Shown: positions 41,301 through 42,224 of the stretch, in pieces
Numbering within the stretch: the stretch's first letter is position 1
Layout of the letters: each line of letters begins with the position of its first letter
Origin: Pseudomarimonas arenosa
Lineage (GTDB): Bacteria > Pseudomonadota > Gammaproteobacteria > Xanthomonadales > Xanthomonadaceae
Length of the DNA stretch: 42,224 bases
Assembly (NCBI RefSeq): GCF_014841215.1
Contig: NZ_JACYTR010000042.1
Span: 1 to 42,224 of the forward strand
Direction: 5' to 3'
The notes under the pieces: generated by a model
Database searches by the model: none
What the model was told of the DNA's origin: nothing
Seen by the model: the letters and a program-made list of their open reading frames with translations, nothing else
Translations under genes and position numbers: made by a program

Positions 41301-41954
41301 ATGCGTCGATTCCTCAAGTACGAGCTGGATCGTTACCTGCGCGACCGGGCCGGGGAGTTGGTGGAAGAGCTGCCTTTGGCCCTGGTCGAGAACCAGCAGT
41401 ACATCCACTACCGCAAGGGCTCGATGGTGTTTTATGCGCTGAAAGAAGCGGTGGGCGAGCAGGCCTTGAATGCTGTGCTGCGGCGCTACCTGCAGGACAA
41501 CCAGTTCCAGTCGGCGCCATACACCAATTCGCGCGAGTTTCTGCGCTATCTGCGCGAGGGTACCGATGCCAAGTTCCACCCGCTGATCGAAGAGCTGTTC
41601 GAGAAGATCGTGTTCTACGACAACCGGGTGGTGAAGGCCGAGGCCAAGAAGCGCGACGACGGCAAGTACGTGGTCAGTCTGGAACTGAAGTCAGCCAAGT
41701 TCGAAGCTGACGGCAAGGGCAAAGAATCCCCCCTGGCACTTGGCAATGAGATCGAGATCGGTGTGTTCGCCCGGCCGGACAGTGGCAAGGAGCAAGATGA
41801 AAAGGTGCTGTACCTGCAAAAGCACCGGATCGACAGCGAGCAAACCACATTGGAGATCGTCGTCGACGAACAGCCCTACGACGCCGGCATCGATCCCTAT
41901 AACAAGCTGATCGATCGGGTATCGGATGACAACCGGAAGAAGGTCAGTCTGTAG
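38340..41954 (+). CDS. ABC-2 permease fused to an M1-family metallopeptidase
   Basis: A 1204-residue fusion. The N-terminal half (about 1-590) carries a dozen or so hydrophobic segments with ABC-2 features, including RDFDTRSAELFFSSPVKRRDYLLGR-type loops, split by large loops. From about residue 630 the protein is a soluble M1 aminopeptidase-like domain. The zinc site is HEIAHQWW at 944-951 (H944, E945, H948); a third ligand may be E968 in TMLIESLSQYSAL, 19 residues on by my count instead of the 18 usual in M1 enzymes. The GxMEN exopeptidase motif is not evident; FPRYANFAQSF stands there. It pairs with the ATPase just upstream. Such permease/M1 fusions are an existing annotated family, but their substrate is unknown. 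Confidence 0.92.
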   Translation: MLKHIFAFELRQQFGNPVFWIVAVVFGLLAFGASSSDAVEAGGAIGNVLRNAPVVVINQLNVFSVFGMLLVVIFVAGAALRDFDTRSAELFFSSPVKRRDYLLGRFLGGYSSTVGIMLAVAFGLFVGTGMPWVDVERLGPTPIAAYAWAFGVLVLPNLLFISALLFTVAVLTRSTLMTYVGVIAFFALSIAGGTLTADLDTRWIAAMLDPFGQQAIDDVVRYWSAEQRNTQLPELGGVLIANRLIWIGISLLLLAATARWFRTDREGLTWRRKRAGTGAAPASAAAASVVIPRVTLRSDFAAQWQQFLHQAWFDTKGVLKGVPLLAMLLIGLFFLIINLVFGDQLFGTTIYPTTGRMTDLILGSFGLFMLIIVGFYAGELVFRERQQRIAEVTDAFANSDWVPLAAKAVALTVVVYLFYSVGILVGIGNQIARGYYEFELTLYLQRMGIDTLSFILTGILALFLHVLSNNKAIGYLLTLLYIAGRTALNLLDYSNNLYRPMGAPPLPYSDMNGFGHFLVGHLWFRAYWGALVAILFFAGLLLWVRGNRASLTERLREARRRLRPAVAFGLTASVLAFLAIGSFAYYNTMVLAKQTGINAYVPDDVAEDRLADYEKQYAQYKSLVQPKIRAITTQVDIEPKPRRVRIVGEYQLENDSDQPIDLLHVEIAGGQRVDALAIGEQNLLDPAEQPVLRDETQGLTQYRLAQPLQPGDKRLFVFDLVFEPQGFGNDAGPTQVVHNGSFFNSGALPSFGYNAQRQLTDRSARRKRGLGEPERMPKIDDESARQQMVLGNNADWIAFETTVSTDPDQIALAPGYLQREWEENGRRYFHYKMDVPMVNFAAWLSADWAVKKDKWNDVALEVYYHPAHHWNVDRMIEASKKSFDYFTREFTPFQFRQLRILEFPRYANFAQSFANTVPFSEGIGFIADLRDKEDIDYVFYVTAHEIAHQWWGHQVVGANQQGSTMLIESLSQYSALMVMEKEYGKQQMRRFLKYELDRYLRDRAGELVEELPLALVENQQYIHYRKGSMVFYALKEAVGEQALNAVLRRYLQDNQFQSAPYTNSREFLRYLREGTDAKFHPLIEELFEKIVFYDNRVVKAEAKKRDDGKYVVSLELKSAKFEADGKGKESPLALGNEIEIGVFARPDSGKEQDEKVLYLQKHRIDSEQTTLEIVVDEQPYDAGIDPYNKLIDRVSDDNRKKVSL

Positions 41955-41982
41955 TGATCCGGCGGCTTGAAGTTCAGTAGAT

Positions 41983-42042
41983 GTAGGGTGGGCCGGTGGC
42001 CCACCGTTGGCGCCACGATGGTGGGCCTCAGGCCCACCTACA
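41983..42042. repeat. REP-like palindrome cluster (GTAGGGTGGGC family), copy 2
   Basis: GGTGGGCC-GGT-GGCCCACC (41987-42005) and GGTGGGCC-TCA-GGCCCACC (42020-42038) lie head to head, flanked by TGTAGG and CCTACA. The unit and its flanks match the cluster at 14355-14425. It sits about 30 bp after the M1 fusion gene and may also act as a terminator. Confidence 0.85.
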
Positions 42043-42101
42043 AGTTCATTGCCCTTGCAGGAGTGATCGCAAGAAAGTGCGCCCCTGCTCGGCGCACTTA
42101 G

Positions 42102-42220
42102 CCCGGATATTTCATGAGGTCGCGCCGAAAGATCCGGCGATTCCAAGCGGGGCGAGAGTTTCGACCGATGGTGTTGAGATAACAGAGTGTTCGCGATCTT
42201 TCGGCGCTGGCACGGCCCTC
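42102..42220. repeat. Right arm of the 119-bp inverted repeat
   Basis: This is the reverse complement of 1-119 with three mismatches. Its internal 13-bp inverted pair GCGCCGAAAGATC (42122-42134) and GATCTTTCGGCGC (42195-42207) is perfect here, so this copy may be closer to the ancestral form. Only four bases of the window follow it. Confidence 0.9.
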
Positions 42221-42224
42221 ATTC

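Overview
The window is a 42.2 kb, GC-rich, gene-dense chromosomal segment of a gammaproteobacterium. Lysobacterales (Xanthomonadales) is the best guess. The grounds are gene order and protein families: rpsB-tsf divergent from map-glnD-dapD-yffB-dapE; kdsD-kdsC-lptC-lptA-lptB-rpoN-hpf-ptsN-hprK-rapZ with an HPr kinase kept between ptsN and rapZ; ibaG-murA divergent from kdsD; and an OxyR whose redox cysteines fall at residues 199 and 208 as in E. coli. There is no 16S gene, so this remains inference. I see no tRNA, rRNA, CRISPR array, transposase or prophage gene.

Layout. 1-119: one arm of a 119-bp inverted repeat whose other arm closes the window. 204-4102: YaiI/YqxD and YidB-like genes (minus), then dbpA, a DUF1415 gene and rluF (plus). 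4110-5494: a serine-hydrolase gene remnant and a lipoprotein PQQ-type sugar dehydrogenase (minus). 5816-8504: a tightly coupled three-gene unit (ECF sigma factor, four-helix membrane protein, exported serine hydrolase). 8616-16882: translation and lysine/nitrogen genes (tsf, rpsB | map, glnD, dapD, yffB, dapE). 17077-21517: a small unknown gene, oxyR, and a crotonase/acyl-CoA dehydrogenase operon, with a TetR-type regulator divergent from it. 22282-25349: two convergent alpha/beta hydrolases and an orphan Pycsar-effector-like membrane protein. 25356-33262: nitrogen-PTS, sigma-54 and LPS-export/Kdo genes. 33415-37278: ibaG, murA, a trypsin-like S1C protease and an FHA membrane protein. 37427-41954: an ABC ATPase and a 1204-residue ABC-permease/M1-peptidase fusion.

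How the genes work together. kdsD and kdsC supply Kdo, and LptC, LptA and LptB export LPS. PtsN, HprK and RapZ form a regulatory PTS branch, but HPr and enzyme I are not here. dapD and dapE are two steps of lysine/DAP synthesis. The acyl-CoA dehydrogenase and crotonase look like one beta-oxidation unit; its promoter (TTGACT-17-AATAAA) is overlapped by palindromes suited to the divergent TetR protein.

Most of the window is conserved housekeeping sequence. The points worth a second look are the near-identical inverted repeats at the two ends, three REP-like palindrome clusters plus a fourth at the right end, the orphan PycTM-like gene, the TetR and OxyR operator candidates, the ECF-linked serine hydrolase with a duplicated C-terminal domain, the S1C protease/FHA pair behind murA, stacked hairpins in the rpsB-tsf and map-glnD spacers, and a decayed serine-hydrolase fragment.
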